Source: an uncultured bacterium
Lineage (GTDB): Bacteria; Planctomycetota; Planctomycetia; Pirellulales; UBA1268
Assembly (NCBI GenBank): GCA_937959175.1
Contig: CALGAS010000073.1
Coordinates: 1-5,932, forward strand
Reading direction: 5' to 3'
Length of the DNA stretch: 5,932 nucleotides
Numbering within the stretch: position 1 is the stretch's first letter; each line of letters opens with the position of its first letter. Under the pieces are notes generated by a model. That model ran no database searches. It worked only from the letters and a program-made list of their open reading frames with translations, and was not told the origin of the DNA. Positions 1 to 5,932 of the stretch are shown piece by piece. The position numbers and the translations under genes were made by a program.

Positions 1-854
1 ATGTCGGCATTGACCCGGGCCAGCAGCACGCCGCGGAAGTTGGGCCGGCCGTAGATGTTGTCGAAGAAGTCGGGGCCGGCGATCCGGTTGTAGGTGGCAC
101 CCGCCCCTTGGAGGAGCGGCTGGTTGAAGGTGAAGTCGTAGTTGGTGGTCCAGGTCGAGGGGACGACGACGTTGTCGCTGCCCGGCGGGTCTTGCTCGCG
201 AATTGGCGAGTTGTTGTTGTCGTAGATCGTTTCGTTCGCGAAGCCGAAGGTCGCACCGGTCGCGGTCCGCTTGGTCAGCCCCGTTCGCCAGTTGCCGGTG
301 TCGCCGATCAACACCCGCGGGAAGACCGCGCTACCGACGCCGAGGTCGATATTCTGCGGCTTGTTGAGCCGGTCCCAGGTGAGCGAACTGGAGAGCTGGG
401 CATCAAAGAGGGCCAGGGCGCTCTCGACGCCGCGGAAGGGATCGGTTTCGACGATCGCCGGGTCGTAGACGGTGGGCGTGGCCTGCGGGGCGGTCAAGAG
501 CGAGACCGGCGGCTCACCGGTCTGCGGCCGCGGGCCGCCGAAACTGGCGAACCGGCCCCCGAGGTTCCGCAGCACCTTGCCGTTCTCGAGCGCCGTGCGG
601 ACCGCCTCTTCGAGCGAGAGTTCCCAGATCTCATCGAAGTTGGGATTGGTGAGCGTCAGCGGCTCGCTCGCCCCGGCTGCCTCGTCAAGTGGCTCCTGGC
701 AGGTGTCGGGGTATTCGATCTTTTGGATCGCCCCGACGTAGTGGGAGAGGTCGCCGTCCTCGAAAAAGTAGAACGGCTGCCGCGGAGCGCACCCCGAGGC
801 CACGACCAGCAGGCTCGTGAGAATGGCCCAGGCTTGTCTGAGGTGGCGTGGCAC
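1..854 (-). CDS. TolC-family outer-membrane lipoprotein, N-terminal part (3' end outside window)
   Basis: Open frame of 284 complete codons running off the left edge, so the stop is not seen. The chosen GTG start (854-852) gives MPRHLRQAW, a hydrophobic core and a lipobox ending VASGC (Cys22), a good lipoprotein signal peptide. The frame has no ATG before the upstream stop at 890-888. No Shine-Dalgarno is visible before this GTG, so the start rests on the signal peptide. Residues about 77-98 (WELSLEEAVRTALENGKVLR) match the first helix of outer-membrane efflux (OEP/TolC) proteins. A linker rich in Pro and Gly follows, then DPFRGVESALALFDAQLSSS (about 138-157), typical of this family in planctomycetes as I recall it. 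Such proteins form trimeric outer-membrane channels for efflux or type I secretion. The periplasmic partner is not visible. The gene is co-directional with the opp operon but 264 bp downstream, so joint function is unproven. Confidence 0.82.
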   Translation of the reverse strand, partial: MPRHLRQAWAILTSLLVVASGCAPRQPFYFFEDGDLSHYVGAIQKIEYPDTCQEPLDEAAGASEPLTLTNPNFDEIWELSLEEAVRTALENGKVLRNLGGRFASFGGPRPQTGEPPVSLLTAPQATPTVYDPAIVETDPFRGVESALALFDAQLSSSLTWDRLNKPQNIDLGVGSAVFPRVLIGDTGNWRTGLTKRTATGATFGFANETIYDNNNSPIREQDPPGSDNVVVPSTWTTNYDFTFNQPLLQGAGATYNRIAGPDFFDNIYGRPNFRGVLLARVNAD

Positions 855-892
855 GGTGGGGGTCAGGCCGGGGGTGAGGATGGAGCATCAAA

Positions 893-1001
893 GCCGCCGC
901 TGCGCCTCGAGGGGGTTCCCCGTCGAACGACGGTTCCTCCCGATCCGGCGCCCCCCGACTCCGAACCAGCACGTGACCGCGACCCGAGGCGCAGCGGCAG
1001 C
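893..1001 (-). repeat. Long imperfect inverted repeat, possible leader or terminator stem-loop
   Basis: The arms are 893-909 and 985-1001, 17 bases each, with a single mismatch (895/999) and a 75-base spacer. The central 14 bases are perfectly complementary (GCCGCTGCGCCTCG at 896-909 and CGAGGCGCAGCGGC at 985-998). In minus-strand RNA the mismatch becomes a G-U pair, and 910/984 (G-U) and 911/983 (G-C) extend the stem to 19 pairs. The structure would end 38 bases before the TolC-like start codon. Only three U follow it, so it is not a classical intrinsic terminator. It could be a 5'-leader structure, a protein site or a repeat-derived element; its function is unknown. Confidence 0.55.
907..926. 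repeat. Short hairpin inside the long inverted repeat
   Basis: TCGA-GGGG-(GTT)-CCCC-(G)-TCGA folds into a compact stem with one bulge. Its left arm shares bases 907-911 with the long inverted repeat, so in RNA the two structures could not form fully at once. No regulatory role is demonstrated. In GC-rich DNA a hairpin this short may be coincidental. Confidence 0.35.
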
Positions 1002-1053
1002 AGATGAGGTATCGGCCCACCCCCCCCGCAAACTTGGAGCAATCGTCAAAGTC

Positions 1054-1073
1054 ATCACTGCCGTTGGCAGGAT
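1054..1073 (-). terminator. Weak candidate transcription-end hairpin after oppF
   Basis: ATC-(A)-CTGCC-GTT-GGCAG-GAT forms an eight-pair stem with one bulged base and a three-base loop, 46 bases beyond the oppF stop. In minus-strand RNA the next bases are GACUUUGACG, without a U tract, so a standard intrinsic terminator is not supported. C6 (1079-1074) and G8 (1027-1020) flank it in RNA and could close a larger stem around it. It is listed because it is the only compact hairpin close behind the operon. Confidence 0.25.
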
Positions 1074-1118
1074 GGGGGGTTCGGGAAGATCCAACGCCCC
1101 GCAGTTCCCCCAGCTCGT

Positions 1119-2147
1119 TCAGTCGACGAGATGGCAGGCGACGCGGTGGCCGGGGGCGATTTCCCGCAGCACGGGGACATCGCGGGTGCAGCGGTCTTCC
1201 CGCAGCGGGCAGCGGCTGTGGAAGGGACAGCCGCTCGGCGGGTTGACGGGGCTGGGCACTTCGCCAGAGAGGACCGTCCGCTGCCGCGTCGCCTCCTGCA
1301 CCGGGTCGGGCACCGGCACCGCCGAGATCAGGGCCTGCGTGTAGGGATGGCGAGGGGCCGCCACGATCTCCCGGGCGTCGGCCTCCTCGACGATTCGGCC
1401 GAGGTACATCACGGCGATCCGGTCGCTGATGTGCCGGACCGCCGCCAAGTCGTGGGCGATGAAGATCATCGTCAGGCCGAGCTCCTCCCGGAGGCGGGCA
1501 AGGAGATTGAGAATCTGAGCCTGGATCGAGACGTCGAGGGCGCTGATCGGCTCATCGGCCACGATCAGGTCAGGGCCCAGCGCGAGCGCCCGGGCGATCC
1601 CGATCCGCTGCCGCTGCCCGCCGGAAAACTCGTGCGGATAGCGGCGAATGAACCGGGGATCCATGCCGACGGTCGCCATCAGTTCCTGGACCCGCCGCCG
1701 CCGGTCGCCGCCGCCGGTGAGGCCGAAGTTTCGCAGGGGCTCGGTCAGGATCGCCTCGACGGTCATCCGGGGATTGAGCGAGGCGAAGGGGTCCTGAAAG
1801 ATCATCTGCATCCGCCGGCGGAGCTCACGAAGGCGGGCATCCCAGACCCAGCGGCGGCCCTTCCGCACCCACCAGTCGTGGATGGGCTGGCCATCAAACA
1901 CGACCGTGCCGGCCGAGGGCTTCAACAGTTGCAAGACCGCCCGGCCGGTCGTCGATTTGCCGCAGCCGCTCTCGCCGACCAGGCCGAGCGTCTCGCCGCG
2001 GCGGACGACCAGATTCACCCCATCGACCGCCCGCAGCTCGTCGTGGCCGCGTCTCAGGAGGCCGCCCGGCCGCTCCAGCCGAAAACGCACCGCCAGGTCG
2101 CGGACTTCCAGCAGCGGGGATGATTCGGCCCGGGGCAGCGTACTCAT
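1119..2147 (-). CDS. oppF: Oligopeptide ABC transporter ATP-binding protein OppF
   Basis: One of two cytoplasmic ATPases that power peptide import. The 342 residues are close to E. coli OppF (334). All ABC ATPase motifs are intact: Walker A GESGCGKST (58-66), Q-loop FQDPFASLNPRMT (117-129), signature FSGGQRQRI (174-182), Walker B LIVADEP with catalytic Glu199, D-loop SALD (202-205) and switch His232. The C-terminal extension of the oligopeptide/dipeptide subfamily is present (HPYTQALISAVPVPDP, 267-282), followed by PSPVNPPSGCPFHSRCP (298-314). Cys307, 313, 320 and 338 match the conserved Cys set of this family, reported to bind a 4Fe-4S cluster in some members. OppF rather than OppD is inferred from the SAVPVPDP and SPVNPPSGC segments and from its last place in the operon. 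The ATG overlaps the oppD stop (ATGA), with GGAGG seven bases upstream. Confidence 0.96.
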   Translation of the reverse strand: MSTLPRAESSPLLEVRDLAVRFRLERPGGLLRRGHDELRAVDGVNLVVRRGETLGLVGESGCGKSTTGRAVLQLLKPSAGTVVFDGQPIHDWWVRKGRRWVWDARLRELRRRMQMIFQDPFASLNPRMTVEAILTEPLRNFGLTGGGDRRRRVQELMATVGMDPRFIRRYPHEFSGGQRQRIGIARALALGPDLIVADEPISALDVSIQAQILNLLARLREELGLTMIFIAHDLAAVRHISDRIAVMYLGRIVEEADAREIVAAPRHPYTQALISAVPVPDPVQEATRQRTVLSGEVPSPVNPPSGCPFHSRCPLREDRCTRDVPVLREIAPGHRVACHLVD

Positions 2148-3163
2148 CCGCCGGCCTCCGCCTCGAAGCAGGCCGCCCGGTGCTCGGCCGAGACTGCTAC
2201 GACCGGCGGCTCCTCACGGCGGCAGCGGTCGGAGGCCAGGGGACAGCGGGGATGGAAGGCGCAGCCGGTCGGCAGGTGGCCGAGATCGGGGGGGAGGCCG
2301 GCGATCGCCTCCAGGTGGCCGGTCGGCGGCGTGTCGATTCGGGGCATGCTCGCCAATAGGCCGCGGGTGTAGGGATGCTGCGGGTCGGCAAACAACTCGC
2401 CGGTTGGCCCCTCCTCCACGATCCGGCCGGCGTACATCACCACCACCCGGTCGGCCGTGCCCGCAACGACGCCGAGGTCGTGCGTCACCAGCACCACGGC
2501 GGTTCCCAGCGACGCCTGCAGTTCGGCGATCAGTTCCAGAATCTGGGCCTGCACGGTGACGTCGAGGGCGGTCGTCGGCTCATCGGCCAGGAGCACCTCC
2601 GGCTGGCAGAGCAGGGCCATTGCGATCATCACCCGCTGCCGCATCCCGCCGGAGAACTGGTGGGGATACTGGTCGATCCGCCGGCCTGCGTCGGGGATGC
2701 CGACCCGCTCGAGCATCGCGATCGCCTCCTGCCGGGCGGCCGCAGGCGTCGCTCCCCGGTGCACCTCGAGCACCTCGGTCAACTGGCGGGCGACCCGCAG
2801 ATAGGGATTCAGCGACGTCATCGGATCCTGGAAGATCATCGCCAGCCGGTTGCCCCGGAGGGCCTCGATCTCCTGCTCGGGGAGCCGGAGGAGATCCCGA
2901 CCCTGGAAACGGATTTCGCCGGAGGGATGGAATGCCGGCGGGGAGGGCACCAGTCGCAATGCCGACAGGCAGGCAACGCTCTTGCCGGAGCCGCTTTCGC
3001 CGACGACGCCCAGCGTCTCGCCGCGGCGAACCGAGAAACTCACTCCGTCGACTGCCTTGACCACGTGACCATCGGTCTGGAAAAAGGTCCGCAGATCTCG
3101 GATCGTGAGCACCGCCTCGGCGGCATCCCCGGTCGGGGACGGCTCTGTCGTCGTGTCGCTCAC
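2144..3163 (-). CDS. oppD: Oligopeptide ABC transporter ATP-binding protein OppD
   Basis: Second cytoplasmic ATPase, expected to pair with OppF beneath OppB/OppC. The frame is open far upstream, but that part lies over oppC and shows no homology. The GTG at 3163-3161 overlaps the oppC stop (GTGA), has GAGGA seven bases upstream, and gives 339 residues (E. coli OppD 337). Motifs: Walker A GESGSGKS (55-62), Q-loop FQDPMTSLNPYL (111-122), signature FSGGMRQRV (170-178), Walker B VLLADEP with Glu195, D-loop TALD (198-201), switch His228. The subfamily C-terminus follows: HPYTRGLLASMPRID (263-277), then CAFHPRCP (301-308). Cys301, 307, 314 and 332 form the same four-Cys pattern as in OppF, a possible Fe-S site by family knowledge. 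The MTSLNP and GGMRQRVMIAMAL segments are typical of OppD/DppD, so OppD rests mainly on the Opp context. Both Walker B Glu residues of the pair are kept, suggesting two working ATP sites. Confidence 0.95.
   Translation of the reverse strand: MSDTTTEPSPTGDAAEAVLTIRDLRTFFQTDGHVVKAVDGVSFSVRRGETLGVVGESGSGKSVACLSALRLVPSPPAFHPSGEIRFQGRDLLRLPEQEIEALRGNRLAMIFQDPMTSLNPYLRVARQLTEVLEVHRGATPAAARQEAIAMLERVGIPDAGRRIDQYPHQFSGGMRQRVMIAMALLCQPEVLLADEPTTALDVTVQAQILELIAELQASLGTAVVLVTHDLGVVAGTADRVVVMYAGRIVEEGPTGELFADPQHPYTRGLLASMPRIDTPPTGHLEAIAGLPPDLGHLPTGCAFHPRCPLASDRCRREEPPVVAVSAEHRAACFEAEAGG
2155..2159 (-). promoter_or_regulatory. Ribosome binding site of oppF
   Basis: GGAGG on the minus strand, seven bases before the ATG at 2147 and inside the last codons of oppD. 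It supports this ATG as the oppF start and would let oppF be initiated by ribosomes finishing oppD. Confidence 0.8.
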
Positions 3164-4077
3164 CGCCGCATCCTCGGATCGAGCGCGTCGCGGACCCCGT
3201 CGCCCAAAAAGTTGAGGGCGAAGAGCATGATCGCCATCACGCTCCCTGGAAAGACGAGCGTCCACCAGAAGACGAGCATCTGATTGGCCCCGTCGTTGAT
3301 CAGGGCGCCGAGGCTGGCTCGAGGAGCCTGCACGCCCAGGCCCAGAAAGGAAAGAAAGGCCTCCTGAAGGATCATCGAGGGAACGGTCAGCGTGAAGGTC
3401 ACGATCACCGGCCCGAGGGTGTTGGGAATCAGGTGCCGAAAGACGATGTCGCGTCCGGGCGTGCCGAGGCTCTTCGCCGCCAGCACGAAATCCTGCTGTT
3501 TGAGGCTCATCACCTGCCCGCGGACCACCCGGGCGGTCAGCAGCCAGCCCACCGCGCCCAGCGCCAGAAAGACCAGCAGCAGGCTCTTGCCGAGAATCGT
3601 GACCAGGATGATTACCAGAAACATGTAGGGCAGCGCGTAGAGGACATCGACCGCCCGCATCATGACCGCGTCGACCAGCCCGCCGGCGTAGCTCGAGACC
3701 GCCCCGTAGACCGTCCCGATCGTCGCGGCTACCAACGCCGCCAGGAAGCCGACCGTCAGGCTGACGCGTCCACCGGAGAGCACGCGGACAAGGAGATCGC
3801 GGCCGTAGAAATCGGTGCCAAAGGGATGCTCCCAAGACGGAGGCTGCGGACCGTAGGCAAGGTCCTGCGTCTGCTCGTCGTACCCCCAGGTGGCCGCGAT
3901 CAGCGGGGGCCCGACCAGGCAGGCGACCGCCAGCAGGAGAATCAGGCCGCTGCTGGCGACCGCCATCCGGTTTCTCCGGAGCCGCTTCCAGGCGTCGGCC
4001 CAGAGCGAGGTGCCGACGACCAGGTCGGTCGCCTGGCCGGCAGCGGGCTCAGACGGGGATCGCTCGGGCAGAGTCAC
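3160..4077 (-). CDS. oppC: Oligopeptide ABC transporter permease OppC
   Basis: Inner-membrane permease that forms the peptide path with OppB. Its 305 residues are close to E. coli OppC (302). The N-terminal OppC region reads SLWADAWKRLRRNRMAVAS (24-42) and runs into the first membrane helix (about 39-62). The periplasmic motif HPFGTDFYGRDLLVRVLSGG (84-103) is characteristic of OppC/DppC. Further helices lie near 106-128, 142-162, 165-182, 222-241 and 270-292. The cytoplasmic EAA loop that docks on the ATPases is LAAKSLGTPGRDIVFRHLIP (199-218), with the invariant Gly at 205. The end, GDGVRDALDPRMRR, is the standard family C-terminus. The start is GTG (4077-4075), overlapping the oppB stop as GTGA. 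The bases upstream contain no good Shine-Dalgarno, so initiation probably depends on coupling to oppB translation. Confidence 0.95.
   Translation of the reverse strand: MTLPERSPSEPAAGQATDLVVGTSLWADAWKRLRRNRMAVASSGLILLLAVACLVGPPLIAATWGYDEQTQDLAYGPQPPSWEHPFGTDFYGRDLLVRVLSGGRVSLTVGFLAALVAATIGTVYGAVSSYAGGLVDAVMMRAVDVLYALPYMFLVIILVTILGKSLLLVFLALGAVGWLLTARVVRGQVMSLKQQDFVLAAKSLGTPGRDIVFRHLIPNTLGPVIVTFTLTVPSMILQEAFLSFLGLGVQAPRASLGALINDGANQMLVFWWTLVFPGSVMAIMLFALNFLGDGVRDALDPRMRR
3171..3175 (-). promoter_or_regulatory. Ribosome binding site of oppD, fixes its GTG start
   Basis: GAGGA on the minus strand, seven bases before the GTG at 3163 and inside the last codons of oppC. Together with the GTGA overlap it selects this start over the long in-frame extension through oppC. 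Confidence 0.7.
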
Positions 4078-4991
4078 GACGATTCAATCCGCGGGTCGAG
4101 GAGGCTGTAGGTGATGTCCACGACCAGATTCATGACGAGCAGAAAAAAGGCATACAGCAGCACGATGCCCATCACCAGGAAGTAGTCGCGGTTGAAGGCG
4201 GCATCGACGAAGTAGGGGCCAATCCCGGGGACGTTGAAGATCTTTTCGACCACGACGCTTCCCGTCAGCATGCTGGCGATCGCCGGGCCGAGGTAGCTGA
4301 CAACCGGCAGGAGGCCGCCCTTGAGCATGTGCCGCCAGATCACCAGCCGCTCCGAGAGCCCCTTGGCTCGAGCCGTACGGATGAAGTCGCTCCGCACGAC
4401 CTCGAGCATCCCGCCCCGGGTGAGCCGGGCAATCGAGGCGGCATAGATCGTGCCCAGGGTAAGGCCGGGCAGGATCACGTGCCGCCAGTCGCCCCAGCCG
4501 GCCGGCGGCAGGAGGTGCCAGCGGAGCGAGACCACCAGCACCAGGAGCGGCCCCAGCACGAAGCTGGGAATGCTGATCCCGACCAGGGCCGCGGCCATCG
4601 CGGCATGGTCCCAGACGGTGTTCTGCCGGACGGCCCCAATGATGCCGGCCGTGATTCCCACCAGCAGTGACCAGACCAACGCCACCGCCGCGAGCGTCAG
4701 CGTGACCGGGAAGCCGGCCGCGATGATCTCGTTGACCGTCCGCTGCGGGTACTTGGTGGAGAGCCCCAAGTCGCCGCGGGCCAGGTTGCCGAGGTAGCGG
4801 AGAAACTGCACCGGTAGCGGCTTATCGAAGCCGTACTTGGCGTCGAGTTGACGGCGGACCTCGGGCGGAATCTCCTTCTCGCTCGAGAACGGCGAGCCGG
4901 GCGCCAGCCGAACCAGGGCGAACGAGGCCAGGACGATCACCAGGATGGTGGGCACCAGTTCCAGCAGCCGGCGGAGGATCGAGCCGATCAT
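4074..4991 (-). CDS. oppB: Oligopeptide ABC transporter permease OppB
   Basis: Inner-membrane permease, partner of OppC. It has 305 residues against 306 in E. coli OppB and shares its hallmarks: ILRRLLELVPTILVIVLASF (5-24, first helix), RLAPGSPF (28-35), PPEVRRQLDAKYGFDKPLP (42-60), ARGDLG (71-76), QNTVWDHAAM (123-132), IPSFVLGPLLVL (141-152) and FNRDYFLVMGI near the end (266-276). RLAPGSPF and the NRDY segment favour OppB over DppB. The EAA loop is FIRTARAKGLSERLVIWRHM (203-222), with the invariant Gly211. Other membrane helices lie near 97-121, 131-156, 172-190, 230-248 and 272-295. The C-terminus is LLDPRIESS. The ATG overlaps the oppA-like stop (ATGA), and GAGG sits seven bases upstream, so the start is well supported. 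Confidence 0.96.
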   Translation of the reverse strand: MIGSILRRLLELVPTILVIVLASFALVRLAPGSPFSSEKEIPPEVRRQLDAKYGFDKPLPVQFLRYLGNLARGDLGLSTKYPQRTVNEIIAAGFPVTLTLAAVALVWSLLVGITAGIIGAVRQNTVWDHAAMAAALVGISIPSFVLGPLLVLVVSLRWHLLPPAGWGDWRHVILPGLTLGTIYAASIARLTRGGMLEVVRSDFIRTARAKGLSERLVIWRHMLKGGLLPVVSYLGPAIASMLTGSVVVEKIFNVPGIGPYFVDAAFNRDYFLVMGIVLLYAFFLLVMNLVVDITYSLLDPRIESS

Positions 4992-5932
4992 CGCGGAGCC
5001 TCACCGGGGAGTATGGTGGCCCGAGCCTCGGCAGCCCGCGGGGCAGCCGGGTCGAAGGTTTCGTCAATCGAGAGATACTTCCAGGGATGCCTGTCCTGGT
5101 AGTTTCCATCGATGCCACGAACGTAGGGCTTGATCAACTGGCTGCGGGTATAAATGTAGAGAGGAATCAAGGGCTGCTCGGCCAAGGCCAAGGCCTCGGC
5201 CTCCCGCAGGTGGTCCAGCCGGGCGGCGGGGTCGGTCTGGCGATTGGCCGCCTGGAGCAGCCGGTCGTACTCGGGGCTCGACCAGTTGGAATGGTTGTTG
5301 CCGCAGTCGCTGGTGAGGAGTTCGAGGAAGTTGAACGGATCGGCGTAGTCGCCGGTCCAGCCCATCCGGCAGATCTGGAAGTTCATCAGTTCGGCATTCG
5401 ACAGGAAGACCTTCCACTCCTGGTTCTCGAGTTCGACGGTGATGCCGAGTTCCTTGTTCCACATCTGCTGGATCGCTTCGGCGACCTGCTTGTGGCCTTC
5501 GGAAGTGTTGTAGATCAGCGTGATCGGCGGCACCTCGCTGCCGTCAGCGTAGCCGGCCTCGGCCAGAAGCCGGCGGGCCTCCTCGGGGTCGAAGATGGGC
5601 AGCCCGAGGCCGCGGTAGCCGGCCAGCCCGTCGGGCACGAGGTCGGCACTGGGAATCTGCCCGCCCCGGGCGATGTATTTGACGAGTGACTCCCGGTCGA
5701 TCGCCAGGGAGAGGGCCCGGCGGACCAGCGGGTCATCGAGCGGTTCGGCCTCGGTGTTGATCCAGTAGAAGTAGGCCGCCAGGTAGGGGTCGCGGCGGAA
5801 GTCGGCAAAGCTCGAGAGGTAGTCCATGAACTCCGCCGGCAGGGAGGTGTTGCTGCCCGGCCAGTCGAACTCGCCGGCGGCGTACATGTTTAGGGCGGTG
5901 GTGTAGCTCTCCACCATCGCCACCCGGACCCG
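4988..5932 (-). CDS. oppA: Periplasmic oligopeptide-binding protein OppA-like, C-terminal part (5' end outside window)
   Basis: The frame enters from the right edge (RVRVAMVESYTTALNMY) and runs 314 codons to a TGA at 4990-4988. Signal peptide and N-terminal lobe are outside the window; full OppA is about 540 residues. It belongs to the SBP_bac_5 family, which captures peptides in the periplasm and delivers them to OppB/OppC. Landmarks in fragment numbering: YAAGEFDWPGSNTSLPAEF (17-35), YFYWINTEAEPLDDPLVRRA (54-73), then LSLAIDRESL (74-83), ELGITVELENQEWKVF (161-176) and GWTGDYADPFNFLELL (191-206). By analogy with Salmonella OppA, the Asp of the GDYADP segment would contact the peptide N-terminus. 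After HPWKYLSI the protein continues about 26 residues with an Ala/Pro/Arg-rich tail, which I do not recognise from the usual family end. The internal ATG at 5917 and GTG at 5923 are not likely starts, because family homology continues upstream. The substrate is not proven. Confidence 0.93.
   Translation of the reverse strand, partial: RVRVAMVESYTTALNMYAAGEFDWPGSNTSLPAEFMDYLSSFADFRRDPYLAAYFYWINTEAEPLDDPLVRRALSLAIDRESLVKYIARGGQIPSADLVPDGLAGYRGLGLPIFDPEEARRLLAEAGYADGSEVPPITLIYNTSEGHKQVAEAIQQMWNKELGITVELENQEWKVFLSNAELMNFQICRMGWTGDYADPFNFLELLTSDCGNNHSNWSSPEYDRLLQAANRQTDPAARLDHLREAEALALAEQPLIPLYIYTRSQLIKPYVRGIDGNYQDRHPWKYLSIDETFDPAAPRAAEARATILPGEAPR
4999..5002 (-). promoter_or_regulatory. Ribosome binding site of oppB
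   Basis: GAGG (within GGTGAGG) on the minus strand, seven bases before the ATG at 4991 and inside the last codons of the oppA-like gene. The spacing is the same as for oppD and oppF. Confidence 0.65.

Larger units (their letters stand above)
855..1118. other. Non-coding gap between oppF and the TolC-family gene
   Basis: This 264-bp stretch separates the oppF stop from the GTG start of the TolC-like gene. I see no convincing gene in it. Short frames crossing it on either strand are compositional shadows without family motifs. It holds a long inverted repeat, several short hairpins and a run of eight C (1020-1027, G8 in the transcript). No sigma70-type -35/-10 pair at proper spacing is evident. 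It presumably contains the end of the opp transcript, or the leader or promoter of the downstream gene, but the sequence alone does not decide which. Confidence 0.75.

Noticed and set aside
108..1007. Plus-strand 299-codon open frame at the left end
   Set aside because: It lies antisense to the TolC-like gene and has a low-complexity Gly/Arg/Asp-rich composition without domain motifs. The minus-strand frame has a lipoprotein signal and OEP motif.
685..1020. Minus-strand 111-codon frame starting with ATG at 1020, as an alternative start for the TolC-like gene
   Set aside because: It is in a different frame from the lipoprotein/OEP sequence and yields an Arg/Pro/His-rich product. A frameshift would be needed, and the GTG at 854 already gives a good signal peptide.
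1044..1049. TTGACG on the minus strand as a -35 box for the TolC-like gene
   Set aside because: At 16-18 bases downstream there is only a G-rich run and nothing like a -10 box, so a sigma70 promoter is not supported.
1131..2123. Plus-strand 330-codon open frame opposite oppF
   Set aside because: Antisense shadow of oppF caused by GC-rich codon use. It has no recognisable motifs, while the opposite strand encodes a complete ABC ATPase.
2375..3283. Plus-strand 302-codon open frame opposite oppD
   Set aside because: Antisense shadow rich in His, Arg and Gly with no motif, running across the oppD/oppC junction.
3164..3835. 224-codon N-terminal extension of the oppD frame, which would suggest an OppC-region/OppD fusion
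   Set aside because: The extension is the oppC coding sequence read in another frame and has no homology. The GTG at 3163 with GAGGA and the GTGA overlap gives the normal OppD length.
3433..4110. Plus-strand 225-codon open frame opposite oppC
   Set aside because: Gln/Asp/Arg-rich antisense shadow without hydrophobic segments or motifs; OppC on the other strand is intact.
5087..5689. Plus-strand 200-codon open frame opposite the oppA-like gene
   Set aside because: It looks somewhat protein-like (Val/Gly-rich), but it is antisense to a clear SBP_bac_5 protein and has no recognisable family motif.

Overview
The window is GC-rich, and every real gene I can support is on the minus strand. It carries most of an oligopeptide (Opp-type) ABC importer operon followed by the start of a TolC-family outer-membrane lipoprotein gene. 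The TolC-like protein implies a diderm bacterium. Its long linker between the first TolC-like helix and an 'FDAQLSSSLTWDR' segment resembles planctomycete TolC-family proteins I know, so a planctomycete is my best guess. That assignment is inference and needs a database search.

Layout in the direction of transcription (right to left): the C-terminal 314 codons of a periplasmic peptide-binding protein (oppA-like, 5932-4988, start outside the window); permease oppB (4991-4074); permease oppC (4077-3160); ATPase oppD (3163-2144); ATPase oppF (2147-1119). A 264-bp non-coding gap (1118-855) follows. Last comes a TolC-family lipoprotein (854-1), whose 3' end is outside the window.

All four junctions in the opp cluster are 4-base stop/start overlaps: ATGA, GTGA, GTGA, ATGA. 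This points to one transcript with coupled translation. Together the products form a complete importer: OppA captures peptide in the periplasm, OppB and OppC form the membrane channel, and OppD and OppF hydrolyse ATP in the cytoplasm. OppB and OppC resemble the enterobacterial Opp proteins closely in length and motifs, so Opp is preferred over Dpp or nickel-type relatives. The actual substrate cannot be read from sequence.

The least ordinary part is the gap between oppF and the TolC-like gene. It holds a 17-base inverted repeat with one mismatch (893-909 / 985-1001), smaller hairpins and a run of eight C. I see no mobile element, CRISPR array, tRNA, rRNA or convincing promoter. I found no evidence for a novel biological system here; this is mostly a well-formed ordinary transporter operon.
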